From Comamonadaceae bacterium (GTDB lineage: Bacteria > Pseudomonadota > Gammaproteobacteria > Burkholderiales > Burkholderiaceae_C): 41,586 nucleotides of DNA. The stretch lies in contig JAIXOM010000039.1 in the NCBI GenBank assembly GCA_027486755.1, positions 1 through 41,586 of the forward strand. Direction: 5' to 3'. The notes under the pieces are model-generated. The model was given only the letters and a program-made list of their open reading frames with translations, searched no databases and had not been told where the DNA came from. This document shows, piece by piece, positions 31,904 through 39,927 of this stretch. The position numbers and the translations under genes are program-made. Each line of letters starts with the position of its first letter. Positions within the stretch are counted from its first letter, which is position 1.

Positions 31904-33427
31904 GTGAGTGCCGCACTCGGTCGCCCTGGCGTGCGCGCCATGCGCTGGAGTGCGCTGACCGGCGGCGCGCGCTTTGCCCTGCAGCTGATCGCCCAGGTGC
32001 TGCTGGCCCGTCAGCTCGGGCCGCAGGCCTTCGGCCTGTTTGCCATCGGCATGGTGGCCATCACCCTGGCCGGCTTTGTGGCCGGCTTTGGCCTGAGCTG
32101 GAGCCTGATGCAGCGTGCCAAGCTCGACGACGAGGACATCCGCTTTGCCTGGACCTGGCAGCTGCTGGCGGGCTTGGTCGCTTTGCTGCTGCTGCAAGCG
32201 CTGGCGCCCACAGTGGCTGCGGCCTTCAAAGAGCCTGCGGCCGAGCCAGTGATCCGCTGGCTATCGCTGAGCTGTCTGCTGCAGGCGGCAGCAGCGCCGG
32301 CCACCCATTTGCTCACCCGGGCGCTGGACTTCAGGGCGCTGGGGCTGATACAGCTGCTGAGCTACGTCGTCGGCTATCTGCTGGTGGGCCTGCCGCTGGC
32401 CTGGGCCGGGCTGGGGGTACAAGCTCTGGTGGCGGCCTGGCTGGTGCAGGTGAGCATCGCCTTGCTGGCCAGCCTGGCGGTGCAGCCGCATCCTATGAGG
32501 CCGCTGTTTTGGTACGCCCGCGCCAGCGCCACGCTGGGCACCGGGCAGGCGGTGTTCCTGACCAACCTGGTCAACTGGACCCTGGCCAACCTCGACCGCA
32601 TGCTCATAGGCCGTCTGCTGGGCACGGGGTCGCTGGGGCTGTACAACGTGGCCTATAACCTGGCGGCTGTGCCCAACAGCGTGTTACTGGGCGCGCTGCA
32701 GCCGGCCTTTTTGGCCGCCGGCGCGCAAATGCAAAATCAGCCGGGCCGCTTGGCACAAGCCTACGGGCAAATGCTGGCTGCGCTGCTGGTGCTGGCACTG
32801 CCCGCCTGCACCGTCCTGGCCCTGCTGGCGCCCGACCTGATGCTGCTGCTTTACGGCGCGCGTTGGCAGGCCGCCGGGCCGGTGTTGGCCTGGCTGCTGG
32901 CCTTCATGCCGGCACTGGCCATCTGGGGCATTGCCACCCCGGTGCTGTGGAACAGTGGCCGGCCGCACCATGAATGGCTGCTGCAAAGTCCGCTGCTGGT
33001 CCTGGGCGCCTTGGGCTTGTGGCTGGTCGCGCCGATGGGCATCACCGCGGCGGCAATAGCGGTCGGCCTGCTCTCACTGGCCCGCGCGCTGCTGCTGACC
33101 GGCGCGGCCCTGAGCGCGCTGCAGCTGCGCTGGTCCAGCCTAGCCCTTCCAGCACTGCGTGGCCTGAGCTTGAGCGCCGGCGCCGCCGCACTGGTACTGG
33201 CGGTGCAGCTGCCCCTGACGGGGACCCTGCTGCTGCCGCGTCTGATGGCCGCCGCAATTGCGCCTGTGCTGCCGGTGGCGCTGCTGCTCTGGCTGCGCCC
33301 GCGCTGGTGCGAGTGGTCCCTTGGGCCGCAGGCCTGGGCCATGGTGCTGCGCTTTGTTCCCACCTTGGGCCGCAAGCCAAGCGCGCAGCCATTGCCGACT
33401 ACTGGCTTGCAAAGCCAGCACCCCTGA
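31904..33427 (+). CDS. Wzx-type oligosaccharide flippase
   Basis: About 507 residues with 12-14 hydrophobic segments, of the polysaccharide-transport (MATE/MVF-like) family that flips undecaprenyl-linked repeat units across the inner membrane. The start region WSALTGGARFALQLIAQVLL, then ARQLGPQAFGLF, is characteristic. TNLVNWTLANLDRMLIGRLL is the conserved central motif. The start is uncertain: GTG at 31904 is chosen, with GTG at 31862 and ATG at 31940 as alternatives and no clear ribosome-binding site for any. It heads a five-gene + strand polysaccharide operon. Confidence 0.85.
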   Translation: MSAALGRPGVRAMRWSALTGGARFALQLIAQVLLARQLGPQAFGLFAIGMVAITLAGFVAGFGLSWSLMQRAKLDDEDIRFAWTWQLLAGLVALLLLQALAPTVAAAFKEPAAEPVIRWLSLSCLLQAAAAPATHLLTRALDFRALGLIQLLSYVVGYLLVGLPLAWAGLGVQALVAAWLVQVSIALLASLAVQPHPMRPLFWYARASATLGTGQAVFLTNLVNWTLANLDRMLIGRLLGTGSLGLYNVAYNLAAVPNSVLLGALQPAFLAAGAQMQNQPGRLAQAYGQMLAALLVLALPACTVLALLAPDLMLLLYGARWQAAGPVLAWLLAFMPALAIWGIATPVLWNSGRPHHEWLLQSPLLVLGALGLWLVAPMGITAAAIAVGLLSLARALLLTGAALSALQLRWSSLALPALRGLSLSAGAAALVLAVQLPLTGTLLLPRLMAAAIAPVLPVALLLWLRPRWCEWSLGPQAWAMVLRFVPTLGRKPSAQPLPTTGLQSQHP

Positions 33428-33439
33428 GGAGCACACGAC

Positions 33440-34879
33440 ATGCAAAGCACCCTAGCCCTGGCTCCCCTGATTTTGGCCGCGCTGCTGGCTGCCGCCCTGA
33501 CCTGGCTGGGGATGGCCGCCACACTGCAAAAAACCAGCCATCAGCAACACGGCTATCTGCACTGGGTCTCGCCCATCTTGCTGCTCGTCATGGCCGCCGG
33601 CGCATGGCTGAGCGGTCGCGACCTGACTACCAACTTCCTGCTGCCCGAATTCGCGCCTGCGCCGCCTCGGCCCCCCTTGCTCAGCCTGCTGCAACCCTGG
33701 CTGTCGCTGCTGCTGCTGGCCATCAGCGGCGAACGCCTCCTCAGCCACTTCCTGCTGCGCCGGCAGCAAGCCAGCTCCACGAGCCTGTTGCCCATCAGCT
33801 TTGTGTTCTTCTGGCTGGGCACCACCGCCTCACCAGCCCTGCTCGGCGCACACCCCTACTGGAGCCATGACCTGCTCTACCCATTGATCATCGGCCTGGC
33901 CGCAACCCTGGCCGGCCGCAGCGAGCTGGAGCTGGCCCTGCGCGCCAGCCGTAACGCGCTGCTGCTGCTGATGATCGCCGGCCTGTGCCTGATTCCGCTG
34001 ATGCCCACGCTGGTGTTGGATCGCCAATACACCCAAGGTCTGATCGCCGGTCTGCCACGCTTTGGCGGCCTGGCCACCCATCCGGTATCCACCGGCCTGC
34101 TGGCCCAACTGGCTTTGTTGCTGCTGCTGACCCGGCCCCTGCAAAACCGGTGGGCAAATCGCGCCGCCTGGCTGGTGGGCCTGAGTGTCCTGGTCTTGGC
34201 CCAGTCCAAAACGGCCTGGCTGGCCTTTGTGCTGTGCAGCGGCATCGTGATCGCCGTGCGGCGCGGCCCCCACTGGCGTCAACAGTTGGGGCAGGTGCAT
34301 CAGCCTACTGCCGCTATGAGCGTTATCGGGCTGGGCATGCTGGCCACGGTTGCGGCCTTGCTCTTCATGGCCCTGGCCAACCCCGGCGAGCGGCTCGAGC
34401 GCTTTTTGCTCAGCAGCGAAGGCAGCCAGCTCAGCTCCCTGACTGGGCGCGACCGCATCTGGGCCATCGCATGGGAGGAGTGGCAGAGCCATCCGGTGTT
34501 CGGCTGGGGCCCGGAGATCTGGGGCGAGACCTACCGCCGATCCATCGCCATGAGCAATGCCACCCATGCGCACAACCAGTTCATGGACACCCTCTCACGC
34601 GCCGGTCTGGTCGGGGCGGTGGCCCTGCTCGCTTACTTGGCCGTGCTCGGTGGGCTGGCGCTGCGCTGTGCGCGTGCCACCCAAGGCCTGTCGCTGGCGC
34701 TGCTGCTGGCCTTGCTGATGCGTACCGGCAGCGAAGTGCCGCTCCTGCTGATGGGCTACGGACCCGATCTCATTGCTCACCTGATGCTGCTCATGACCCT
34801 GGCCGCTCAACGCTGGGAGCCGGCCACCGAGCCACAGCAAGCACGGCACGAAAGCCCCAGGCAGGGCCAAGCCGCATGA
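33440..34879 (+). CDS. O-antigen ligase / Wzy-type polymerase
   Basis: A 479-residue multi-pass membrane protein with about 11-12 hydrophobic segments and a large periplasmic loop. The loop holds the family signature around residues 340-390 (LTGRDRIWAIAWEEWQSHPV, FGWGPEIWG, then THAHNQFMDTLSRAGLVG). It would polymerise or ligate lipid-linked polysaccharide units. The Wzy and WaaL roles cannot be separated by eye; next to a Wzx and Eps-type chain-length genes, a polymerase role is plausible. AGGAG precedes the ATG. The stop overlaps the next start. Confidence 0.85.
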   Translation: MQSTLALAPLILAALLAAALTWLGMAATLQKTSHQQHGYLHWVSPILLLVMAAGAWLSGRDLTTNFLLPEFAPAPPRPPLLSLLQPWLSLLLLAISGERLLSHFLLRRQQASSTSLLPISFVFFWLGTTASPALLGAHPYWSHDLLYPLIIGLAATLAGRSELELALRASRNALLLLMIAGLCLIPLMPTLVLDRQYTQGLIAGLPRFGGLATHPVSTGLLAQLALLLLLTRPLQNRWANRAAWLVGLSVLVLAQSKTAWLAFVLCSGIVIAVRRGPHWRQQLGQVHQPTAAMSVIGLGMLATVAALLFMALANPGERLERFLLSSEGSQLSSLTGRDRIWAIAWEEWQSHPVFGWGPEIWGETYRRSIAMSNATHAHNQFMDTLSRAGLVGAVALLAYLAVLGGLALRCARATQGLSLALLLALLMRTGSEVPLLLMGYGPDLIAHLMLLMTLAAQRWEPATEPQQARHESPRQGQAA

Positions 34880-35853
34880 TGTTTTCTGTTGTTATCCCGC
34901 TTTACAACAAGGCGCCCTACATCGACAGCACCGTGCAGTCGGTGCTGGCACAGGACTGCCCCGACTTTGAGGTGCTGGTGATCGACGACGGCTCGCAGGA
35001 CGAGGGCGCGCAGATTGTGGCCCGCTGCACCGACCCGCGGGTGCGCCTGCTGCGCCAGACCAATGCCGGCGTGGCGGTGGCGCGCAATCGCGGTATCGAG
35101 GCCGCGCGTGGGCAGTGGGTGTGCTTTCTGGACGCCGACGACTGGCTGCACCCGCGCTATCTGAGCACTTTGATCGAGGCGCAGCAGCGCCACCCGGAGG
35201 CCGAGGTGGTGGCGGCCGACTTCCTGCGGGTGCCCGACGCGCCCGGACCCTGGCCACCGCCCTGGCCGGTGGCTGACGGGCCGGCACCGGTGGAGCTCAT
35301 CGACCGGCTGGCACGGCGCTGGATGGACGGCCCCTCGCTGAGCAGCAGCTCAGTGGCGGTGCTGCGCAGCCGCTTGCTAACCCTGCAGCCTTGCTTTGCG
35401 CCCGGCGAGAGCCTGGGCGAGGACCTGGACCTGTGGTTTCGACTGGCCGAAGTCACACCGGTGGCGCTGGCCCACAAACCGCTGGTGGCCTACCGAGTGC
35501 AAGTGGCCGGCAGCTTGAGCAGCAGCCACCCTAGCGAGCGCCGCTACCCGTTTTTGGAGCGGCTGCGCGAGCGGGTGCGCTCGGGCCGTCTGAGCCGGCA
35601 ACTGCTCAGCGACACCCGCTGGCTGATCGCCCAGCACGAGCTCAGCCTGGCGCGCGAGACCCTGCGAGCGGGCCACAGGGCACAGGCCCTGCAATGGCTG
35701 CTGCGGGCGTGGCCGGGCGCCGGGGGGCGCCGCTGGTGGTTCACCCTGCTGATACTGACCTGCATGCCCCGCCGCTGGGCCGAGCGCAGCCTGCACTGGC
35801 GCGAACGTGCCACTCGCCCAGGCGCCCCATCCGCCCCCCCCTGTACGCCCTGA
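34876..35853 (+). CDS. Family 2 glycosyltransferase
   Basis: A 325-residue inverting GT-A glycosyltransferase. MFSVVIPLYNKAPYIDSTVQ starts the nucleotide-sugar domain. VLVIDDGSQDEG, NAGVAVARNRGIEAARGQWV and FLDADDWLHP supply the DxD-type motif near residue 90. GEDLDLWFRLAE fits the catalytic base region near residue 180. It overlaps the upstream ligase/polymerase gene (ATGATG at the stop), so the pair is coupled. It adds one sugar of the repeat unit; donor and acceptor are unknown. Confidence 0.9.
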   Translation: MMFSVVIPLYNKAPYIDSTVQSVLAQDCPDFEVLVIDDGSQDEGAQIVARCTDPRVRLLRQTNAGVAVARNRGIEAARGQWVCFLDADDWLHPRYLSTLIEAQQRHPEAEVVAADFLRVPDAPGPWPPPWPVADGPAPVELIDRLARRWMDGPSLSSSSVAVLRSRLLTLQPCFAPGESLGEDLDLWFRLAEVTPVALAHKPLVAYRVQVAGSLSSSHPSERRYPFLERLRERVRSGRLSRQLLSDTRWLIAQHELSLARETLRAGHRAQALQWLLRAWPGAGGRRWWFTLLILTCMPRRWAERSLHWRERATRPGAPSAPPCTP

Positions 35854-35856
35854 GCC

Positions 35857-36942
35857 ATGTCCCAAGCTCCCCCCAGCGGCCCGGTGTCCATCGTCATCAA
35901 AGCCTACAACGAGGCTCAGCACATCGGCGCCTGCCTACAAAGCGCCCTGCGCGCGCTGGCCGACATCGGCGGCGAGGTGGTGCTGGCTGACTCTGGCTCC
36001 AGCGATGCCACGGTAGCCATCGCGCAGCGCTACCCGGTACGCATCGTGCAGCTGGCCCATCCCGAGGAACGCTGCTGCGGCATTGGCGCGCAGCTGGGCT
36101 TTGAACATGCCAGTGGCGCCTTTATCTATCTGATGGATGGCGATATGCAACTGAGCCCGCGCTTTCTACCAGCCGCGCTGGAGCTGATGCACCTGCGCCC
36201 CACGGTCGGCGGTGTGGGCGGACGGGTGGTCGAGCTCAACAGCGGGCATCTGGAATACCGGGCCCGCGCCGAAAACCCGGCAGCGCGCCAGCCGGTGGGC
36301 GCGGTCGACCGGCTCGACGGCGGTGGCCTGTACCGGCGCAGCGCCATCGACTCAGTGGGCTATCTGTCTGACCGCAACCTACACAGCTACGAAGAGCTCG
36401 AACTCGGCCTGCGCCTGCGCGAGCAAGGCTGGACCTTGTGGCGCCTGCCGCTGGAGGCGGTCAGCCACCAGGGTCACCAGACCCCGCCCTACCAGCTGCT
36501 GCTCAGGCGCTGGCACAGCGGCTATGCACTGGGCATAGGCGAGTTGCTGCGTGCCAGCTGGCGCTCGCCCCAGCGCCTGCGCGCGGTGCTGCGCCTGCAT
36601 GAAATGCGGGTCTACCTGGGCCTGTTGCTGGGCTGGCTGCTACTGGGCCTGTGGCTGCTCAGTCCCATCGCGCTGGCCTTCAAGCTGAGCGGCCTGGCGG
36701 CCTTGCCGCTGATCCTGCTGCTGGCCATCAGTTGGCGCAAGCGCTCGCTCGAGCGCGGGCTGTATGCCCTGGTGGCCTGGCACTGCAACAGCGCCGGTCT
36801 GCTGCGCGGTCTGTTCAAAAGGCGCCAAGCAGCCAGGCAGCCCATCGCTTGCCAGCGGATACAGCCCGCCCCGGGCATGGCGCCAGAGGCCCAAACACCC
36901 ATCAACCCCTACCCGTCTGCCCATGTCCGTTCCACACCCTGA
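35857..36942 (+). CDS. Family 2 glycosyltransferase with C-terminal membrane segments
   Basis: A 361-residue GT-A enzyme: VSIVIKAYNEAQHIGACLQS, then VVLADSGSSDAT, YLMDGDMQLSPRFL (the DGD metal-binding motif near residue 94) and the ELELGLRLREQGW segment. Residues ~250-300 contain two hydrophobic segments (LGLLLGWLLLGLWLLSPIAL and the following one), which would hold it at the inner membrane. The last ~45 residues are Pro/Arg-rich. It starts three bases after the previous stop and overlaps the next gene by 20 bases. Confidence 0.88.
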   Translation: MSQAPPSGPVSIVIKAYNEAQHIGACLQSALRALADIGGEVVLADSGSSDATVAIAQRYPVRIVQLAHPEERCCGIGAQLGFEHASGAFIYLMDGDMQLSPRFLPAALELMHLRPTVGGVGGRVVELNSGHLEYRARAENPAARQPVGAVDRLDGGGLYRRSAIDSVGYLSDRNLHSYEELELGLRLREQGWTLWRLPLEAVSHQGHQTPPYQLLLRRWHSGYALGIGELLRASWRSPQRLRAVLRLHEMRVYLGLLLGWLLLGLWLLSPIALAFKLSGLAALPLILLLAISWRKRSLERGLYALVAWHCNSAGLLRGLFKRRQAARQPIACQRIQPAPGMAPEAQTPINPYPSAHVRSTP

Positions 36943-38062
36943 TCGTCCCCTGGGCCTCAAGACCAGACCTGCCGCAACCCAGCGCATCCTGATGGCCTGC
37001 CCCTGGGGTCCGGTGGGCGGTGGGATGTACCGCGTGGTCGATTACCTGATCGCCCACCACGCGGAGCAAGGCCTGCCCGGCGCCCCGAGCGCGCGGCTCG
37101 AAGGCCTGGACACGCGCGGCCAGGGCTCGGCCTTGTCGTCGGCCCCGGTGCTGCTGCGCGCCCTGGGCGTGCTGCTGCGGGGCCGGCTGCGCGGCGATCT
37201 GGCGGGGGTACATATCCACCTGGCCGAACGGCTGAGCCTGGTGCGCAAAGGCATTCTGATGCTGGCCTGCCGAGCCTTGGGCCTGCCGATGATCGTGCAT
37301 CTGCATGCGGCTCAATTCCCGCAGTTCTACCGGCGGCTGCCCGCGCCGGCGCGCTGGCTGACGCGCTGGCTGCTGCGACTTCCGCCCGGTCTGATCGTGT
37401 TGGGCCAAAGCAGCCAGCGCTTCGTCACCGAGGAACTCAAAGTCCCGCCCGAGCGGGTGAGCATCGTGCTCAATGGCGTGCCCGCCCCCCAACTGCCCCG
37501 CCGCATCACAGGCGCGTTCAAGCGGGTGCTGTTTGTGGGCAACCTGTCTGAGCGCAAGGGTGTGAGCGACCTACTGCAAGCACTGTGCCTGCCCGGCTGG
37601 GACCGCCAGCACACCCAGGTGGTGCTGGCCGGCGGTGGCGACATCCAGGGGTACCGCCTCCAGTCACAGGCTCTGGGCTTGGCAGACTGGGTTGAATTCA
37701 CCGGATGGCTGGACCAGGCCCAGGTGGCCCAGCAGATGGCACGCGCCGATGTGCTGGTACTGCCCTCGTATGACGAAGGCCTGCCGCTGGTGATTCTGGA
37801 GGCCATGGCCCAGGGGGTGGCAGTGGTCTGCACGCCGGTGGGCGAAATCGGGCAGCTCATCGCAGACGGCCAGCAAGCCCTGTTTGTCACCGCGGGTGAT
37901 GTGCCCGCTCTGGCGCATCAACTGCAGCAGGTGCTGGGCGATGAGACCCTGCGCAAGCGGCTCGAACAGGCCGGGCGCGCCCTCTACGCACAGCGCTTTT
38001 CCATGGCCACTTTCCAGGCGCAGATCGCCGCCTTGCACAGGCGCTACTTTGGCCTGAGTTGA
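36923..38062 (+). CDS. Family 4 glycosyltransferase
   Basis: A 379-residue retaining GT-B glycosyltransferase. The N-terminal Rossmann half starts around RILMACPWGPVGGGMYRVVD. The C-terminal donor domain has VLFVGNLSERKGVSDLLQAL, a WVEFTGWL segment, and the E-x7-E region YDEGLPLVILEAMAQG with VVCTPVGEIGQLI. The ATG at 36923 is chosen; the open frame upstream lies inside the previous gene. It is the last gene of the + strand operon and runs into the REP-type hairpins before the convergent arm. Confidence 0.9.
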   Translation: MSVPHPDRPLGLKTRPAATQRILMACPWGPVGGGMYRVVDYLIAHHAEQGLPGAPSARLEGLDTRGQGSALSSAPVLLRALGVLLRGRLRGDLAGVHIHLAERLSLVRKGILMLACRALGLPMIVHLHAAQFPQFYRRLPAPARWLTRWLLRLPPGLIVLGQSSQRFVTEELKVPPERVSIVLNGVPAPQLPRRITGAFKRVLFVGNLSERKGVSDLLQALCLPGWDRQHTQVVLAGGGDIQGYRLQSQALGLADWVEFTGWLDQAQVAQQMARADVLVLPSYDEGLPLVILEAMAQGVAVVCTPVGEIGQLIADGQQALFVTAGDVPALAHQLQQVLGDETLRKRLEQAGRALYAQRFSMATFQAQIAALHRRYFGLS

Positions 38063-38070
38063 TCACTCCA

Positions 38071-38276
38071 GCGCCGCATCGCCGCGAGGGCGCGGCTCCC
38101 ACACCGATCACAAGCGCAGCACAGCTTTGTGGGAGCGCCGCCCTCGGCGCGATAGGGCCTTCAATCCGCACCTGCCGCCGATCATGCGCCGCATCGCCGC
38201 GAGGGCGCGGCTCCCACACCGATCACAAGCGCGGCACAGCTTTGTGGGAGCGCCGCCCTCGACGCGAGGCGGCCTT
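38071..38276. repeat. Tandem pair of REP-type hairpins (REPIN-like), family 2
   Basis: Two ~94-base units (38071-38164 and 38186-38279, period 115) differ at only a few positions. Each has a left REP (GCGCCGCATCGCCGCGAGGG...CTCCCACACC), a ~20-base spacer (GATCACAAGCGC...) and an inverted REP (TTTGTGGGAGCGCCGCCCTC). Each unit can form a large hairpin. They fill the gap between two convergent operons and overlap the end of the WecB-type gene by a few bases, so they may block convergent transcription. Confidence 0.88.
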
Positions 38277-39028
38277 CAAGAATCAAACCTGCTGTGGTCA
38301 AGCTTGAGTCGCCAGGTGCGCCAGAGAAACTGCGGATTGCCAATCACGTAGCGCTTGAACAAGCGAACCGGTTCCTGCCCCAGCCGCCAAGCCCATTCCA
38401 TCCCCAGGCGCTGCAGCAGCAGCGGGGCGCGGCGGGTGCGGCCGGCCAGGAAGTCCACGATGGCGCCGCCGCAGATCAGCAGACAGCCGTGCCCCAGCCG
38501 TCTGCGCAGCCATTGCGCCAACTCCTCCTGCCGGGGCATGCCCATGGCCAAGAGCACCAGGCTGGGTCGGCGCTCGCGCAAGAGGTGCAGATAAGTCGAT
38601 GGCGCCTGAAAGCCGTCCACGCCCCACAGAGGGCTGCGTGGCAAGAACTCGCGCTGAATACTTACCAGGCCCCGCTCGAGGTAAGGCTCACGGGTGCCCA
38701 GCACCGCCACCGGTAGGCCATCGCAGGCGCGCAGCAACTGTGGAATGAAGTCGGTACCGTTCATGTTCACGCCCGGCGGCCTGCCGCAGCGGCGCAGCAG
38801 CAAGGCCAGGCCTGCGCCATCGCGCAGCAGCACATCGGCCGCACTCAGAGCGCGTGCAAACCCGGGCGAATCGGCCGCTAGATTGAGCGCATGGGCATTG
38901 ACAAAAGCCAGCACCCGCGGGCGCTCGGCCAGTCGGGCCGACTTGGCCAGACGGCGCAGCAAGGCACGCGCGGCGATCTGATCGGGCACAGGCTGCAGGC
39001 GCGCGAGGATGGGCTGCCACGGTGCCAT
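38276..39028 (-). CDS. WecB/TagA/CpsF-family glycosyltransferase
   Basis: A 250-residue GT26-type enzyme that adds an N-acetylmannosamine(uronate)-like or related sugar to a lipid-linked acceptor. Signatures are FVNAHALNLAADSPGFARAL, RDGAGLALLLRR, the VNMNGTDFIPQLL segment, MGMPRQEELAQWL, GGAIVDFLAGRTRRAP and MEWAWRLGQEPVRLFKRYV near the C-terminus. It starts two bases after the epsG stop, so it belongs to the minus-strand eps operon. It probably makes an early glycosyl transfer. Confidence 0.93.
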   Translation of the reverse strand: MAPWQPILARLQPVPDQIAARALLRRLAKSARLAERPRVLAFVNAHALNLAADSPGFARALSAADVLLRDGAGLALLLRRCGRPPGVNMNGTDFIPQLLRACDGLPVAVLGTREPYLERGLVSIQREFLPRSPLWGVDGFQAPSTYLHLLRERRPSLVLLAMGMPRQEELAQWLRRRLGHGCLLICGGAIVDFLAGRTRRAPLLLQRLGMEWAWRLGQEPVRLFKRYVIGNPQFLWRTWRLKLDHSRFDS

Positions 39029-39030
39029 GC

Positions 39031-39927
39031 TCAGACCTCGTTAAGCACGCTGCCCACCAGGGCCACCCCATAGCCCTGCAGGCCCTGCTGCAGGCGCGCC
39101 AATCGCGGTAGCGAGGTGGCGTTCAGCCTAGCCATCAGCAGGGCCGCGCCGCAACGCACGGCCACGGTGTGGGCATCGGCGCAGGCCGAGGCCGCTGGCG
39201 TATCGACCACAATCAAGTCGAAGTCCTCGCTCAGCTCATGAAGCAGCTGGTCAAACCTCGGTCTGCCCAGCAGCTCCTGCGGATTGGGCGCGGGCGTGCC
39301 GGCCGGCAGCACCGCCAGGCAACGCAACTCGGGCACCGGCATGATCACCTCTGTACTGGCGCGATCGGCCAACAGGTCGGACAAGCCACCGCCACGGCCA
39401 AGCTTGAACAGCTCATGCTGACGCGGATGCCGCAAATCGGCATCGATCAGCAGGGTGCGCCGTCCGAGCTGGGAAAAGCTGATAGCCAAATTGGCCGCTG
39501 CGTGCGATCGGCCTTCACCCCGGTCCGGGCTGAGAATCGCCAGCGCGTGCGGCGGGCTCGCACGGCTCAACCAGCGCAGCGCGAGCTGACTGCGCAGCGC
39601 GCGCCACTGCTCGGCCTGCGCACTGTCAGGCCGGTGCGCGGCCACCAGCTCGGCCGCAAGCAGGCTGTCAGGCCCCAGATAGGGATAGTCAAACTGGACC
39701 GACAGGCCGTAGCGCAGATCGTCTTCGGTCAAAAGCCCCAAGGCCAGGCCCGCCTCGCCAAATCGCTGCCCCTGGCTGCGCTGGTGGCTGAGCAACTGCT
39801 CAACTTCCTGCGGCAGCAGACGGCCCGCCTCGACCAAAATCTGCCCCAGCGGGAGCCGGCTGCCCGCCAAGTCGCGGCGGCTGATCAGTACACCTTCTTG
39901 TACCTGTGGTGCTGGATGGCCCTTCAT
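39031..39927 (-). CDS. epsG: EpsG-type chain-length-associated tyrosine kinase (CpsD/CapB family)
   Basis: A 298-residue cytoplasmic ParA/MinD-like ATPase, partner of EpsF in polysaccharide chain-length control. Residues ~25-80 resemble the MshEN/GspE N-terminal module (LGQILVEAGRLLPQEVEQLL, LGLLTEDDLRYGL). Walker A is SPDRGEGRSHAAANLA with Arg140 where most kinases have Lys. Walker A' is LLIDADLRHP (159-168) and Walker B is DLIVVDTPA (237-245). The C-terminus has no tyrosine cluster (a single Tyr), so autophosphorylation may differ from Wzc-type kinases. Arg in Walker A is, from memory, typical of this subfamily. Its ATG overlaps the epsF stop. Confidence 0.88.
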   Translation of the reverse strand: MKGHPAPQVQEGVLISRRDLAGSRLPLGQILVEAGRLLPQEVEQLLSHQRSQGQRFGEAGLALGLLTEDDLRYGLSVQFDYPYLGPDSLLAAELVAAHRPDSAQAEQWRALRSQLALRWLSRASPPHALAILSPDRGEGRSHAAANLAISFSQLGRRTLLIDADLRHPRQHELFKLGRGGGLSDLLADRASTEVIMPVPELRCLAVLPAGTPAPNPQELLGRPRFDQLLHELSEDFDLIVVDTPAASACADAHTVAVRCGAALLMARLNATSLPRLARLQQGLQGYGVALVGSVLNEV

